A stretch of 40,715 nt of DNA from Plesiocystis pacifica SIR-1 (lineage in GTDB: Bacteria > Myxococcota_A > Polyangia > Nannocystales > Nannocystaceae): positions 1 through 40,715 of the forward strand of contig NZ_ABCS01000085.1 of NCBI RefSeq assembly GCF_000170895.1, given 5' to 3'. Within the stretch, counting starts at the first letter, position 1. Each line of letters opens with the position of its first letter. This document shows positions 31,750 through 39,752 of the stretch, one piece after another. The notes under the pieces are model-generated. The model was not told the DNA's origin and made no database searches. It saw only the letters and a list, made by a program, of their open reading frames with translations. A program made the translations under genes and the position numbers.

Positions 31750-32394
31750 TCAGCGCTCCATCAATTTGGCCAGGGTCATGCGCACGAGGGCGTCCAGCTG
31801 CACGTTGGCCCCTTCGGCGAGCTCGGCCTCCACGGCGACCAGCGCCTTCTCGACGGCGCGGCCCTTCCAGCCCAGGCTCAACAGCACCTCCCGGGCCTCC
31901 GTGCCAAAGTCCGGCGCCTCGGCGGGCAGGAGCTCGGCTTGGGTCCCGGGCTCACCGCCCCGCTGCGCGCGCAGCAGCTCGAGCAAGGTCACGACCTTGT
32001 CCCCCAGGGTCAGCACGATCTGCTCGGAGGTCTTCTTGCCGATGCCGGGGATCTTGACCAGCTTGGCGCTGTCCTTGGCCGCGATGGTCTCGAGCAGCTC
32101 GATGGCCGGGAAGCCGCCGAGCACGGCGACGGCGTTGCGCGGGCCGACCTTCGGCACGGAGGTCAGCATGCGGAACAGCAGGCGCTCCTCGGCCTCGGCG
32201 AAGCCGAACAAGGTGATCGCGTCCTCGCGCACGTTGGTGTGCACCCACAGCTCGACCTCGTCCCCTTCGGCGGGCACGCCCGCGAGGGTTTGAATGGATA
32301 CGAAGAGCTCGTAGCCCACGCCCTTGACGTCGAGGATGACGACGCCCGAGGCGGGGTCGCGGTGCTTCACGACTCCGGATAGCCAACCAATCAT
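31750..32394 (-). CDS. ruvA: Holliday junction branch migration protein RuvA
   Basis: The 214-residue product has normal RuvA length. Domain I: MIGWLSGVVKHRD, GVGYELFVSI, VELWVHTNVREDAITLFGF. Domain II helix-hairpin-helix: LTSVPKVGPRNAVAVLGG and LVKIPGIGKKTSEQIVLTL. The C-terminal domain that contacts RuvB follows: AREVLLSLGWKGRAVEKAL. RuvA tetramers bind Holliday junctions and direct the RuvB motor. The ATG at 32394 overlaps the ruvC stop by 4 nt. Upstream recD2 and ruvC are coupled the same way. ruvB is not in this stretch; the next minus-strand gene is the arsI-like one. Confidence 0.93.
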   Translation of the reverse strand: MIGWLSGVVKHRDPASGVVILDVKGVGYELFVSIQTLAGVPAEGDEVELWVHTNVREDAITLFGFAEAEERLLFRMLTSVPKVGPRNAVAVLGGFPAIELLETIAAKDSAKLVKIPGIGKKTSEQIVLTLGDKVVTLLELLRAQRGGEPGTQAELLPAEAPDFGTEAREVLLSLGWKGRAVEKALVAVEAELAEGANVQLDALVRMTLAKLMER

Positions 32395-32963
32395 GGGGAT
32401 TTCCTCGCTTTTGCCTTCACTTTTGCCTTTGCGGGCGTCGCCTCGGTGACGCCCGACAAGCGCCGCGCTTGTACGTGGCAGATGGCCGTGGCCAGGGCGT
32501 CCGCGGCGTCGGCCTGGGGCTCCTTGGCCAGCCGGCACAATAGCTGGACCCGGGCCTGGACCTCGGCCTTGGTCGCCCGGCCTCGCCCGGTCACGGCCCG
32601 CTTGATCATCGCCGGGGCGTACTCGGCCACGCTCAGCCCGTGCTCGAGGGCGATGAGCTTGAACGCGCCCCGGGCCTCGGCGAGGGTCAGGGCGCTGGCC
32701 GCGTTGAGGCCGTGGAAGGCCCGCTCGATGGCGAGCTCGTGGGGCTGAAACTCAGCGAGGAGCTCGCGCAGGCCGCTGGCGATCTCGACCAGGCGCACGT
32801 GCATCTCGTCCCGGGCCCTGGCGCGCAGGACCCCGCACTCGACGTAGTCGAAGCGGGCGGGCCCGGGACCCGCGCTGGACTTGGACCGCGTCGGGACCTC
32901 GACGAGGGCGTAGCCGACGACCCGCGTGCCCGGATCGATGCCCAGGATTCGCGTGCAGCTCAC
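32391..32963 (-). CDS. ruvC: Crossover junction endodeoxyribonuclease RuvC
   Basis: The 190-residue resolvase starts at GTG 32963 with CTRILGIDPGTRVVGYAL, carrying the first catalytic Asp (D10). ELAIERAFHGLNAASAL gives the second acidic residue, and the C-terminal DAADALATAICH gives the last pair. VTGRGRATKAEVQARVQ is the usual DNA-contact segment. RuvC nicks Holliday junctions symmetrically as a dimer. The tail is extended by a basic stretch (KAKVKAKARKSP). It overlaps both neighbours: GTGA with recD2 upstream and ATGA with ruvA downstream. Confidence 0.94.
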   Translation of the reverse strand: MSCTRILGIDPGTRVVGYALVEVPTRSKSSAGPGPARFDYVECGVLRARARDEMHVRLVEIASGLRELLAEFQPHELAIERAFHGLNAASALTLAEARGAFKLIALEHGLSVAEYAPAMIKRAVTGRGRATKAEVQARVQLLCRLAKEPQADAADALATAICHVQARRLSGVTEATPAKAKVKAKARKSP

Positions 32964-35401
32964 AGCGGCAGGTCCTCCGAGTCGAGCTCACCGGCGTCCT
33001 CGCCCGCGTCCCCGAACAGCGCCTCGCCCATCCCCAGGTCCGCCTCCGCCCCTCCCCCGCCGTCCCACTCCAGGGTCGCCATGGCGATGGTCCGCTCGGC
33101 CAGCCCCGTCCACCGGTGCGCCGCGTCGGCCCGACGGATCGCCCGCTCGATGGCCCGCGGGTCGCCCACGAGCACGCACAGCCGCCGCGCCCGGGTCATC
33201 GCCGTGTACAGCAGGTTGCGGCGGAGCATCACGTGGTGCTCGGTGAGCATGGGGATGAGCACGGCCGGGAACTCGCTGCCCTGGCTCTTGTGGATCGAGA
33301 TGGCGTAGGCCAGGCGCAGGGAGCCCAGGTCCTTGCGCTCGTAGGTCGAGAGGCTGCCCTCGAAGTCGACGGTCATCGTGCCGGCCCCGTTGGCGGCGCT
33401 CTGGTCCATGCGCAGGACCACGCCGATGTCGCCGTTGAACACGCCGCGGTCGTAGTCGTTGCGGATCTGCATGACCCGATCGCCCAGGCGAAACACCCGC
33501 CCGTCGCCGCCCTTGCCCCGCCCCGCTCCCGGGGCCTCGAGGCACTCGCGGTCGCCGGTGTAGCGGGCCTGGAGCGCGCGGTTGAAGGCCTCCGTGCCCG
33601 CGCGACCCTTGTGCATGGGGCACAGCACCTGGACCTCGGTGATGCGGTCCAGGCCAAAGGCGGCGGGGATGCGCTCGGCGGCCATCTCGACGATCTTGGC
33701 GTGGGTCCGCTCGGCGTCCGGGGCCCGGAGCACGAAGAACTCCCCGGCCTTGCCGCGATCGGCCCCGTCGGGGGCCAGCGGGCGCCCCGACAGCACGTGG
33801 TGGGCGTTGAGGACGATGGTCGAGCCCTCTTGCTGGCGAAAGATCCGGTCGAGGCGGACCACGGGGACCTCCAGCTCGCCCCCCCGCTCGCCGAGGGTCT
33901 CGGCGGCGCGGATCAGGTCGCGGAGCACGTTGCCCGGGCCCACGGAGGGCAGCTGATCCGCGTCGCCGACGAGCAGCAGGCGGTTGTCGGCGGTCAGCGA
34001 GGTGATCAGCGCCTCGGCGAGCTCGAGGTCGAGCATCGAGCTCTCGTCGATGACCACCAGCCCCGGCGGCAGCGGGTCGTTGGCGCAGTGCTTGAACTCG
34101 CCGGTCTCGCCCTGGACCTCGAGCAGGCGGTGGACCGTGCGCGCGGCCTCGCCGGTGGTCTGCTCGAGGCGCTTGGCCGCCCGGCCCGTGGGCGCGGCGA
34201 GCATGATCGGGACCAGGGCCGCCTTGGCGACGTTGAGCACGTTGGCGACCACGGTGCTCTTGCCCGTGCCCGGACCGCCGGTGAGGATCGTGACCCCGCA
34301 GCGCGCCACGGCCTCGACGGCCCGGCGCTGGCCCTCGCTGAGGTGGTCGGGCAGCTCGCCCACGGGCCAGGCCTCGCTCGGGGCGCTGGCGAGGGCGAGC
34401 AGGGCCGCGACGAGGTTGGTCTCGGCCTCGTCGAAGCGCTCGAGGAAGTAGAGCTCGTCGGGGCCGCCCGCCGGCTTTGGGCCCCCCGAGCCCTTCTCCC
34501 CCGAGTGGAAGCCCGACTCTGGCCGCAGCCGCGGGATCAGGTCGCCGGCGTCGATGAGGCGATCGATGCCGGCCTCGATGCGCGCCTCGGGCAGCGAGAG
34601 GATCGAGCGCGCCTGGTCCAGCAAGCTGCCCGGCGGCAGCGCGCAGTGTCCGTCGTTCTTGGCCTTCTCGAGGGCGTGCACGATGCCCGCGTCGACGCGC
34701 TCGTCGCTGTCGAGGTCCACGCCCAGGGCTCGGGCGATGCGGTCGGCGGTCTGGAAGCCGATGCCCTTGACCTCCCGCGCGAGGCGGTAGGGGTGGTGGA
34801 CCAGCATCGCCATGGCCTGGTCGCCGTAGCGCCGGTGCAGGCTCAGGCCCAGGCGCGGCGAGACCTCGAGCTCGAGCAGACGATTCTCGAGCTCGGCCAC
34901 GGGCCCCTGGCGGGTCTCGTGGTAGGCGGTGATGCTGTCGAGGGTCTTTTGGCCCAGGCCCGAGACCTCGAGCAGGCGGTCGGCGTCGGTGTCGAGGATG
35001 TCGAGGGTGTCCGCGCCGAAGCGCCGGACGATGCGCTCGGCCATGACCTCGCGGATGCCCGGGTAGGTCTTGAGCCGCGCGACGATCTGCGCCGTGGTCG
35101 TGGGCCGGGCCAGCTCGATGTGCTCGAGCTGGAACTGGCGCCCGTGGGTGGGGTGCACCGTCCAGCGTCCCCGGGCCACGACCTCGCCGCCGTCCTCGAC
35201 CCCGGGCGTGCGCCCGACCATGGTCACCAGGCCCAGCTCGCCCTCGACGTGGACCCGCAGCACGGTCCAGCGCGAGTCGACGTTGTGGTAGACGGTCCGC
35301 TCGACGACGCCCTCGACCTTGTCGAGCTGCGGGCGAGCTTGCTGGCGGGCGGGGCCGCGGCCTCGCTCGGGCGGCTCGGAGCCCTGGTCGTCGATCGGCA
35401 T
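32960..35401 (-). CDS. recD2: RecD2-type (RecD-like) ATP-dependent DNA helicase
   Basis: The 813-residue SF1B helicase starts at ATG 35401 (PIDDQGSEPPERG). The longer open frame adds about 49 residues of antisense-like sequence. The N-terminal OB-like and helix-hairpin-helix regions characteristic of RecD2 are present (VEGVVERTVYHNVDSRW, YPGIREVMAERIVRRFG). The motor has Walker A ILTGGPGTGKSTVVANVL, Walker B LVVIDESSMLD, GDADQLPSVGPGN, and motifs V/VI (SIHKSQGSEFPAVLI, LLYTAMTRARRL). RecD2 enzymes unwind 5'-3' without RecBC and act in repair. Coupling to ruvC and ruvA suggests shared use in recombination or fork repair. Confidence 0.92.
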   Translation of the reverse strand: MPIDDQGSEPPERGRGPARQQARPQLDKVEGVVERTVYHNVDSRWTVLRVHVEGELGLVTMVGRTPGVEDGGEVVARGRWTVHPTHGRQFQLEHIELARPTTTAQIVARLKTYPGIREVMAERIVRRFGADTLDILDTDADRLLEVSGLGQKTLDSITAYHETRQGPVAELENRLLELEVSPRLGLSLHRRYGDQAMAMLVHHPYRLAREVKGIGFQTADRIARALGVDLDSDERVDAGIVHALEKAKNDGHCALPPGSLLDQARSILSLPEARIEAGIDRLIDAGDLIPRLRPESGFHSGEKGSGGPKPAGGPDELYFLERFDEAETNLVAALLALASAPSEAWPVGELPDHLSEGQRRAVEAVARCGVTILTGGPGTGKSTVVANVLNVAKAALVPIMLAAPTGRAAKRLEQTTGEAARTVHRLLEVQGETGEFKHCANDPLPPGLVVIDESSMLDLELAEALITSLTADNRLLLVGDADQLPSVGPGNVLRDLIRAAETLGERGGELEVPVVRLDRIFRQQEGSTIVLNAHHVLSGRPLAPDGADRGKAGEFFVLRAPDAERTHAKIVEMAAERIPAAFGLDRITEVQVLCPMHKGRAGTEAFNRALQARYTGDRECLEAPGAGRGKGGDGRVFRLGDRVMQIRNDYDRGVFNGDIGVVLRMDQSAANGAGTMTVDFEGSLSTYERKDLGSLRLAYAISIHKSQGSEFPAVLIPMLTEHHVMLRRNLLYTAMTRARRLCVLVGDPRAIERAIRRADAAHRWTGLAERTIAMATLEWDGGGGAEADLGMGEALFGDAGEDAGELDSEDLPL

Positions 35402-35450
35402 GTCCGCCAAGCATCCGGCACTCGCGGCTCGATGGCAAAAGCCCGGCGGC

Positions 35451-37181
35451 TCAGGGTGAGCGGCCCGGTGACGCGGAGCCCAGGGGATGGGAGCGCCAGC
35501 GGGGCGGGTGCGCGGGCAGATCGCAGCCGTCGCTGGCGGGCGTCGCAACCACGCTCCGCCCGGCGTGGGCCGCCGCGCTCGGGTCGATCCAGTTCCCGTA
35601 GCTCGAGATGGAGATCGGCCCCTCGGGCCCCGGCATCCACAGCGTCAGCGGCTCCCCCGCGTTCTTGAGGCCGCCCTCGCCGAGGCTACCGTCGACCACG
35701 ACGAGCTTCGCTCCCGGAGGCGGCGGGGGATCGTCCCCCAAGCCCGGCGCCCAGCCCTGCGCGACGACCACGGCCAGCTCCCCGGGCGCGAGCGCCATGG
35801 CCGGCAAGGAGTCCCCGGGGATCGCCTCCCCGGCCAGTGAGGCCGCGCGCATCTCCGCCATGCTCCGGTCGCTGAGGATCAGCCCGGCCAGCTCCACGGG
35901 CCCGGGGGCGTCGGCGGCGAGGGCCAGCTCGACGAACTCGGCGTGGGGCTCGGGGCCGAGGGGGTTGGCGAGGATCTCCGAGATGCGCAGGCCTTCGGGT
36001 ACCGCGGGGTCGAAGCTCGGGCCGGCGACGGCAGCACCGCCCGCGCGGGCCCAGTTCCCCGCCGCGTCCTCGAGCTCGAGGGTCCACGGGAGCGCCTCGC
36101 CCACGCCGCTCGCCTCGGCCGCCGCGCCCAGGACCGACAGACCCTCGGGGAGCTCGGCGACGATCGAGGCCTCCCCGACCTCCAGGCGCGCGCGCACGGG
36201 CTCGGACACCGTCACCTCCAGGACCACGCAGCGACCCCGCGTCTCGTCCGCGCCGGCCACGACGAAGCCCGGCGCGTCGAGGTCGGGCCCCTCCCCCGTG
36301 GCGAACCAGCCCTCGTTGGCCGCGCTCGGGCGCACGACGGGCCGACCGAGACGATCGACGAGGCTGCCCCCCGCGGGCCGATAGCGAACGCCGGGGCGCA
36401 GCAGGGTGCGGGGTCGCAGGCGCAAGCACGCGCCGGGGACCCAGCCTGGGCAGGGCTCGGGCGCTTCGAGGATCACCCCGGGTCCGCCGTCCTCGGCCTC
36501 GAGCTCGACGCTCGCCCCGCTCTCGGATCCCGGCAACGGCACGGGCGGCGAGAAGCTCAGCTCGACGCGGCCGAGGTTCGTCGGCACGCCCTCGCGCCCG
36601 GGGGCCGGCGAGACCAGGCGCGGCTCCGGCCCGCCGCTGCCCGCCCGCGCCGTAGACAGCACGCGCAGCCACGGGCCCGGCGTCCCTCCGCCGCCGCCGA
36701 GCAGCCCCGCGCCGCCCCGGTCGCGCACGCCCGCGCCGAGGACCAGGCTGTAGCGCCGCCCCGCGTCGAGGGCCCGCCCGAGGGTCAGCGTCGCGCGGGT
36801 GCCCTCGGCCGAGAGCGCGAGCTCGAATTGGGGGTCGTCCTCGCCGAGGTACTCCCCGTCTTCGAGGTCCGAGAGCACCGCCGAGCGCACCGGATCCGTC
36901 TGGCAGCGGCCCGCCACGCACAGCCCCTCCGCGCACACCGGCGTGTGCTCGCAGTCCTCGCCGAGTTCCCAGGGGATCAGCGCGACGCTGCCCCGGTGCA
37001 GCGAGGTCGGGTCGAGGGGCTCGCTGAACGCGAGCGCGAGCTCGGGCAAGACGGGCACGGCGACGGCGCCCGCGTCGAGGGTGCTGGTCACCACGCGGGG
37101 TCCGTCGAGGTCGACGGTCGGCTCGGGCAGGCACCCGAGGCTGAGGCAGGCGAAGGCGGCGAGGGCGAGGGAGCGCGGCAT
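35451..37181 (-). CDS. Lipoprotein with Ig-like domains and a lamin-tail domain
   Basis: The 576-residue product has signal peptide and lipobox RSLALAAFACLSLGC. Strand-rich segments with SbsA/Big-type Ig-like character follow: LPELALAFSEPLDPTSLHRG, SLVLGAGVRDRGG and TNLGRVELSFSPPVPLPG. The C-terminal third is a lamin-tail (LTD) domain: LRISEILANPLGPEPHAEFVE, VELAGLILSD and GEPLTLWMPGPEG. LTDs are common on secreted bacterial proteins and are thought to bind surfaces or nuclease partners. GGGAG lies close to the ATG at 37181. It sits 31 nt downstream of the preceding hypothetical gene and 49 nt upstream of recD2 on the same strand. Confidence 0.75.
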   Translation of the reverse strand: MPRSLALAAFACLSLGCLPEPTVDLDGPRVVTSTLDAGAVAVPVLPELALAFSEPLDPTSLHRGSVALIPWELGEDCEHTPVCAEGLCVAGRCQTDPVRSAVLSDLEDGEYLGEDDPQFELALSAEGTRATLTLGRALDAGRRYSLVLGAGVRDRGGAGLLGGGGGTPGPWLRVLSTARAGSGGPEPRLVSPAPGREGVPTNLGRVELSFSPPVPLPGSESGASVELEAEDGGPGVILEAPEPCPGWVPGACLRLRPRTLLRPGVRYRPAGGSLVDRLGRPVVRPSAANEGWFATGEGPDLDAPGFVVAGADETRGRCVVLEVTVSEPVRARLEVGEASIVAELPEGLSVLGAAAEASGVGEALPWTLELEDAAGNWARAGGAAVAGPSFDPAVPEGLRISEILANPLGPEPHAEFVELALAADAPGPVELAGLILSDRSMAEMRAASLAGEAIPGDSLPAMALAPGELAVVVAQGWAPGLGDDPPPPPGAKLVVVDGSLGEGGLKNAGEPLTLWMPGPEGPISISSYGNWIDPSAAAHAGRSVVATPASDGCDLPAHPPRWRSHPLGSASPGRSP

Positions 37182-37212
37182 GCTCCCTCGTCGGCCGGGA
37201 CCCGCGGGGCTT

Positions 37213-38127
37213 TCAGTCCGCCTGCAGCGAGGCCTCGAAGGCCCGCACCGCCTCGACGGCCCCGAAGGCCTGCGTGCCGAAGGAGCGCCCGCCGTCGTTG
37301 TAGACGTGGCGCGCCCAGTAGTCCCGGGGATCCGCGTCGAGCACCAGCGTGCGCGCCCCGTCCTCGTCGGCGACCAGGGCGAAGGGCGTGACCGCGGGCT
37401 CTTCGCGGAGGTCGAAGAACAGCTCGAGGCGCTCGCCGTCGACGCGGTAGGTCAGCGACTCCGTGCTCCAGTCGTCGAAGTCGCCGCGGTGGAACCAGCC
37501 CACGCCGCGGCCGTCGATGGCCGGCGCCGCGAGCTGGTACATCGCAAAGCCGGCGCCGCCGGTGGCGTAGTTGCGGTAGTCGATCCAGATGCGATCGCCG
37601 AGCTCCCCCGCCCCCGCGAGCCCGGGCGCGGGCGCATCCGTCAAGGCCTCGCCGAGGTCCGAGGGCACAAAGCGGTAGCGCGCCCCGGCCTCCCGCGGAT
37701 CGTCGAGGATCACCAGCCACTGGTCGCCCGCGCCGTCGCGCTCGAGGCGGACGCGGCTGTGGTGGCGCTCGCCGGACTTGCGAAAGCGCAGGTCGAGCAG
37801 GTCCCCGTCGACGGCGTAGTCGAAGCTGTGGGTGTGGGCCAGGCCGACCTTGCCGTAGCGGTACAGCCCCTTGCCGTCGCCGTGGAAGTACCAAAAGCGC
37901 AGCGGGTCGCCCTCGCCGCGTCGGTCGTAGCGCATCCACAAGCCCCGCAGCACATCGGCCTGGACCTCCCCCTCGCCCGCCTCCTCCGTGGGCGCGGCGG
38001 CGCGGTCGTGTTCGCGGTGCTCCTCCCGGGCCTCGCGGACCGCGGTCGCGGCCACGGACAGGCCGACGACCCCCGCGATGAGCACGCTGGCGAGGGAACA
38101 AGGCGAGACGTTCGCGGGCCGAGTCAT
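37213..38127 (-). CDS. Exported or membrane-anchored protein of unknown function
   Basis: The 304-residue product has one N-terminal hydrophobic segment (LASVLIAGVVGLSVAATAV) followed by an acidic linker, so it is anchored or secreted. The body alternates short strands and turns: LRFWYFHGDGKGLYRYGKVG, SFDYAVDGDLLDLRFRKSGE, GFAMYQLAAPA, VGWFHRGDFDDW and SLTYRVDGERLELFF, resembling lipocalin-like or heparinase-associated beta sandwiches without a recognisable active site. I do not recognise the family. TAGACT ends six nt before the ATG. It may be cotranscribed with the lamin-tail lipoprotein and diverges from maf by 75 nt. Confidence 0.6.
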   Translation of the reverse strand: MTRPANVSPCSLASVLIAGVVGLSVAATAVREAREEHREHDRAAAPTEEAGEGEVQADVLRGLWMRYDRRGEGDPLRFWYFHGDGKGLYRYGKVGLAHTHSFDYAVDGDLLDLRFRKSGERHHSRVRLERDGAGDQWLVILDDPREAGARYRFVPSDLGEALTDAPAPGLAGAGELGDRIWIDYRNYATGGAGFAMYQLAAPAIDGRGVGWFHRGDFDDWSTESLTYRVDGERLELFFDLREEPAVTPFALVADEDGARTLVLDADPRDYWARHVYNDGGRSFGTQAFGAVEAVRAFEASLQAD

Positions 38128-38133
38128 GGCCGC

Positions 38134-38139
38134 AGTCTA
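38134..38139 (-). promoter_or_regulatory. -10-like TAGACT, six nt before the ATG at 38127
   Basis: This is the same hexamer and the same six-base spacing as at the AgmX-like gene (18385-18390). No Shine-Dalgarno intervenes and no clear -35 was found. Confidence 0.4.
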
Positions 38140-38202
38140 GACCATCTGTGCGCCCGATCCCGATTTGCGCCCCTGCCCAACTCGGGCGAGCATCTCGCGG
38201 CC

Positions 38203-38811
38203 ATGCGCCCGCCGCTGATCCTCGCGTCCGCCTCGCCCCGCCGCGCCGAGCTCCTCGCCCGGGCAGGCTGGGAGCGCCAGCTGGCTCCCGTCGACTGCGA
38301 CGAGAGCTGGCACCCGGGCGAGACCCCCGTCGCCTACGTCCAGCGCGTGGCCCGGGCCAAGGCCGAGCTCGCCGCGGCGCGGCACGGCCCGACGACATCC
38401 CCGACCTTGCTGCTCGCCGCCGACACCACGGTGTGGCTCGAGGGCGACGGCTCGGCGCCGCCCATGGCCAAGCCTGCCGAGCGCGGCGAGGCCCGGGCCA
38501 TGCTCCGCTCGCTGACCGCCGGCCGTGCCCACCACGTGACCACGGCCTGCGCCTTCGTCGAGCTGTCCACCGGCGCGCACAGTCAGCTGTGCGAGACCAC
38601 CGAGGTCCGCATGCGCCACCTCGACGACGCCGCCTTCGAGGCCTTCATCGGCCCCTACCTCGACGCCGGCGAGTGGACCGACAAGGCCGGGGGCTACGCC
38701 ATCCAGGGCCTCGCCGCCGCCCTGGTCACCGGCATCACGGGGAGCTACACGAGCGTGGTCGGCCTCCCCCTCGCCCAGGTCGTCGCGCACCTCGAAGCCC
38801 TGTCCCGCTGA
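38203..38811 (+). CDS. maf: Maf-like nucleotide pyrophosphatase
   Basis: The 202-residue product opens with LILASASPRRAELLARAG, the Maf signature. AADTTVWLEG contains the catalytic Asp, and EWTDKAGGYAIQGLAA supplies the Lys/Gln segment; SYTSVVGLPL is the conserved C-terminal stretch. Maf/YhdE proteins hydrolyse non-canonical or canonical nucleoside triphosphates and restrain division in some bacteria. The ATG at 38203 starts the conserved strand. The gene ends seven nt before the YggS-type gene, so both are likely one transcript. Confidence 0.9.
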   Translation: MRPPLILASASPRRAELLARAGWERQLAPVDCDESWHPGETPVAYVQRVARAKAELAAARHGPTTSPTLLLAADTTVWLEGDGSAPPMAKPAERGEARAMLRSLTAGRAHHVTTACAFVELSTGAHSQLCETTEVRMRHLDDAAFEAFIGPYLDAGEWTDKAGGYAIQGLAAALVTGITGSYTSVVGLPLAQVVAHLEALSR

Positions 38812-38818
38812 GCTCGCC

Positions 38819-39556
38819 ATGCCCACCATCGACGTCCCCGCCCGCCTCGCCGACATCCGCGCGCGCCTCGACGCCGCCGTGGCCCGGCGCAACCCAAGCA
38901 TCGCCGCCGACGCCCCCGAGGTCCGGCTGATCGGCGTCAGCAAGCGCCAGCCCCTGGCCAAGCTCGAGGCGGCCCACGCCGCCGGGCTCCGCGACTTTGG
39001 CGAGAACTATGCCCAGGAGCTCCGCGACAAGCAGCGCGACTGGGCGCCCGCGGGAGACGACGCGCCGCGCTGGCACTACATCGGCGCGCTCCAGTCCAAC
39101 AAGCTCAAGTACCTGGTCGGCAAGACGACGCTGATCCACACCGTCGATCGCCCCGAGCTGTTGACCGCCATCGATCGCCGGGCCCACGCCGCCGGCGTCG
39201 TCCAGGACGTGCTCATCGAGGTCGCCATCGCCGGGGAGGCGCAAAAGGCCGGCGTCGCCCCAGCCGCGCTCCCCGACCTGCTCGCGGCCTGCGAGCGCGC
39301 GGAGCACGGCAGCGTCCGCTGCCTGGGCCTGATGATCATCCCCCCCGCCGGCACGCCCGAGGACACCCGATGCTGGTTCCAGGCCCTCCGCGAGCTCCGC
39401 GATGATCTGCGCGGCCGCTTCCCGGGCACGGGCGAGGCCCCGCGGGTGTTGCTGCGCGAGCTGTCCATGGGCATGAGCTCGGACTTCGAGGTCGCCATAG
39501 CGGAGGGCGCGACCCTCGTTCGGGTCGGAACCGCCATCTTTGGGCCCCGAAACTAG
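38819..39556 (+). CDS. YggS/PROSC family PLP-binding protein
   Basis: The 245-residue single-domain PLP barrel has the cofactor Lys in LIGVSKRQPLAKLEA, DFGENYAQELRDKQ, the characteristic WHYIGALQSNKLKYLV, LGLMIIPP and the phosphate-binding ELSMGMSSDFEVAIAEGATL with RVGTAIFGPR. Homologues keep pyridoxal phosphate homeostasis rather than catalysing a known reaction. Length and motif order are normal. In many bacteria the gene lies near proC or division genes; here it follows maf. Confidence 0.93.
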   Translation: MPTIDVPARLADIRARLDAAVARRNPSIAADAPEVRLIGVSKRQPLAKLEAAHAAGLRDFGENYAQELRDKQRDWAPAGDDAPRWHYIGALQSNKLKYLVGKTTLIHTVDRPELLTAIDRRAHAAGVVQDVLIEVAIAGEAQKAGVAPAALPDLLAACERAEHGSVRCLGLMIIPPAGTPEDTRCWFQALRELRDDLRGRFPGTGEAPRVLLRELSMGMSSDFEVAIAEGATLVRVGTAIFGPRN

Positions 39557-39558
39557 TC

Positions 39559-39588
39559 CCGAGCGGGGCTCGAACAGCGAGCCCTCGG
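39559..39588 (+). terminator. Terminator-like stem-loop after the YggS-type gene
   Basis: GGGCTCG (39566-39572), loop AACAG, CGAGCCC (39578-39584), with a flanking CCGA/TCGG outer pair separated by a 3-nt bulge. It begins three bases after the stop. There is no U-run, so it is a moderate call. Confidence 0.4.
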
Positions 39589-39752
39589 AACGCGCCCATA
39601 CAAAAACCCGGTTCTCCCGAGGGATCCCCGCCCAAGTGTGCGAGGAGTTGCCCAGCGAAGGCCCTTGCGCCACCCCTCGGGCCCAAGAACTTTTCCGGGT
39701 TCGGGCCGACCTTCGGGCTTCCACGCCCCCTGGAATCTGCTAACTAGGCTGC

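Noticed and set aside
39553..39600. tRNA-like 3' end on the minus strand (TTCGAGCCCCGC)
   Set aside because: The bases flanking the T-loop do not form a T-stem and no anticodon or acceptor arm can be built; a terminator stem-loop fits better.
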